Assembly: GCA_964244955.1 (NCBI GenBank)
Contig: CAXTKQ010000034.1
Location: forward strand, 1-30,774
Source: Mucilaginibacter_A sp964244955
GTDB taxonomy: Bacteria > Bacteroidota > Bacteroidia > Sphingobacteriales > Sphingobacteriaceae
Direction: 5' to 3'
Length of the DNA stretch: 30,774 nucleotides
The position numbers and the translations under genes were made by a program. The notes beneath the pieces were generated by a model that made no database searches, had not been told where the DNA came from, and saw only the letters and a program-made list of their open reading frames with translations. This document shows positions 29,315 to 30,774 of the stretch, one piece after another. Position 1 is the first letter of the stretch. Every line of letters starts with the position of its first letter.

Positions 29315-30774
29315 TACCTGCTTTATATTCTTCTTTATTACTTTAAAAACGCTTCCAGGCTTTGCGCAGTTGGTGGGCGAAGACAAAAGGAAAGAGCTGA
29401 TTAGTTTTTCGGGCCGCTTAAAAACTGATTTTGAAAACAACCGCACCAAAGCTTTTGCTTTGGCCAAAGTAAAAGGCTGGCCGGTTTTACGCAGGCAAAA
29501 AGATGGCAGGATTGTATCATTACAAGGTGTGGATGCTTTGGGTTTCCCCATTTACCTGCAAACCAACAACAATATCATTGCCGCGGCAACCACGCAAACT
29601 ACGGCTGTTTATTCCGGAGGTTTGCTCGGCTTAAACCTTTCCGGTTCCAGTGCTTATTTGGGCAGTAAATTAGGTATTTGGGACGAAGGGAAAATCTACC
29701 CCAATCACCAGGAGTTTGTCGGAAAAACGGTAACCATGTTAGATAACTCCGCAACGGTAAGCGAACACAGCACCCACGTAGCCGGAACGTTGATTGCCAA
29801 AGGTGTTTATGCACCGGCAAGAGGAATGGCTTTTGGCGCAAACGGATTAATTGCTTATGATTTTAACAATGATGCTTCGGAAATGGCTGCCGCTGCGGTC
29901 AACTTGCTTGTTTCCAACCATTCGTACGGTATTGTTGCCGGCTGGAGCTATAATACCAGCGTAACACCAAACCGATGGGAATGGTACGGTTTGCCGGGCG
30001 ATAACGAAGATTACAAGTTTGGTTATTACAGTGCTTATGCACAAAGTTTTGACCGGATTGCTTACAACGCGCCTTATTACCTGATTACGGTAGCTGCCGG
30101 AAACGCACGCGGCGAAACCGGCCCGGCTGTTGGTGCAACTTATTATGGTTACCAAAGCCGAACCGATCAAACCATCGTTAACAAAGGTGCCAGGCCGGCA
30201 AGTTTGAGCAGTAACGATAGTTATGATAGCATGGATGCACCTTCTTTAGCCAAAAATGTATTGGCTGTTGGCGCGATAAACCCTTTGCCTTTTGGCCCGG
30301 CTTCTGCTGCGGATATTTCCATTGCTTATTTCAGTAGCTGGGGCCCAACGGACGACGGCCGCATCAAACCGGATATTTGCGGCGATGGCGTTAACGTAAC
30401 TTCAACCGGTTATACCGCACCTGATGCTTACGAAGCTTTGTCCGGAACTTCCATGGCTTCGCCCAATGTTGCCGGTTCGGTGTTTTTGTTGCAGGAATAT
30501 TATGCGCAAAAAGTCTCCGGGAGTTTTATGCGTGCCGCTACTTTAAAAGGCTTGGTTTGCCATACTGCTTTTGATGCCGGAAATATTGGCCCGGATTATA
30601 TTTACGGTTGGGGATTGCTCAACATGGCCAAAGCCGCGCAGGCAATTACGGACAACGGAACGAAAAGCCTCATCAGCGAAAACAGTCTGGCGCAAGGGCA
30701 AACACAAACTTTTAATGTGGTTTCTTCCGGAAACGGCCCGTTGGTTGCCACGATTTCCTGGACAGACCCGGAAG
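29301..30774 (+). CDS. Secreted S8 family (subtilisin-like) serine protease, 3' end cut by window edge
   Basis: The visible 491 residues start with a signal peptide (FIFFFITLKTLPGFAQ, cleavage near residue 22), a prodomain-like stretch to about 105, then a subtilisin domain. The catalytic triad is Asp128 (GIWDEG), His156 (EHSTHVAGT) and Ser384 (SGTSMASPNVAG), with the oxyanion Asn268 in AAGN. The sequence after about residue 465 (GQTQTFNVVSSGNGPLVATISWTDPE) looks like a beta-sandwich domain of the kind that follows the protease domain in Bacteroidota. The end is outside the window. Proteases of this kind often carry a C-terminal T9SS sorting domain, which cannot be checked here. The start codon lies inside copy J of the interspersed motif. 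Confidence 0.9.
   Translation, partial: MIKNFTCFIFFFITLKTLPGFAQLVGEDKRKELISFSGRLKTDFENNRTKAFALAKVKGWPVLRRQKDGRIVSLQGVDALGFPIYLQTNNNIIAAATTQTTAVYSGGLLGLNLSGSSAYLGSKLGIWDEGKIYPNHQEFVGKTVTMLDNSATVSEHSTHVAGTLIAKGVYAPARGMAFGANGLIAYDFNNDASEMAAAAVNLLVSNHSYGIVAGWSYNTSVTPNRWEWYGLPGDNEDYKFGYYSAYAQSFDRIAYNAPYYLITVAAGNARGETGPAVGATYYGYQSRTDQTIVNKGARPASLSSNDSYDSMDAPSLAKNVLAVGAINPLPFGPASAADISIAYFSSWGPTDDGRIKPDICGDGVNVTSTGYTAPDAYEALSGTSMASPNVAGSVFLLQEYYAQKVSGSFMRAATLKGLVCHTAFDAGNIGPDYIYGWGLLNMAKAAQAITDNGTKSLISENSLAQGQTQTFNVVSSGNGPLVATISWTDPE

Overview
The window is a chromosomal segment of a Bacteroidota bacterium, most likely a Sphingobacteriales (Pedobacter/Mucilaginibacter-like) genome. The evidence is a complete gldK-gldL-gldM-gldN type IX secretion (T9SS) locus, a GldB lipoprotein, a PorW/SprE-like lipoprotein, an F-ATPase operon without atpD/atpC, Bacteroidota-type promoter boxes (TTG ... 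TAnnTTTG), weak Shine-Dalgarno signals and a moderate A+T bias. The assignment rests on protein reading alone; no database search was possible.

Layout. (1) 1-4.2 kb: 5' part of hemW (minus strand), a small coiled-coil protein, an FGGY gluconokinase-like kinase, then a DUF4271-type membrane protein followed by a divergent hemD. (2) 4.5-9.3 kb: gldKLMN, the T9SS ring (GldK/N) and inner-membrane proton-driven motor (GldL/M). (3) 9.3-16.4 kb on the minus strand: porW/sprE, a class A penicillin-binding protein coupled to it, and uvrC. The uvrC tail with its hairpin is tandemly duplicated between uvrC and gldN. (4) 16.46-16.62 kb: a 159-bp fold-back MITE-like element with TTA target duplications, whose right end appears to supply part of the promoter of the next operon. 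(5) 16.66-22.4 kb: atpZ, a membrane protein, and atpB-E-F-H-A-G. (6) 22.5-25.5 kb: a small membrane protein, gldB (minus) and nadE (plus, divergent). (7) 25.6-30.8 kb: an ECF sigma factor with a coupled protein that looks like an anti-sigma factor crossing both membranes, a lipocalin-like lipoprotein, a DinB-like protein, a small secreted protein and the start of a secreted subtilisin-like protease.

How it fits together. GldKLMN, PorW and GldB belong to protein secretion and gliding across the outer membrane, energised by the proton gradient that the F-ATPase also uses. The S8 protease is a plausible T9SS cargo, though its C-terminus lies outside the window. PorW coupled to a peptidoglycan synthase suggests coordination of secretion with cell-wall growth (inference).

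Most unusual signal: a short sequence, core TAAAAGAAG(C/T)AT with an A/T- and G-rich 5' flank, recurs about ten times in only about 2 kb of intergenic DNA, on both strands, and a few more times in coding DNA. It also sits in both arms of the MITE-like element. I do not recognise it as a named repeat.
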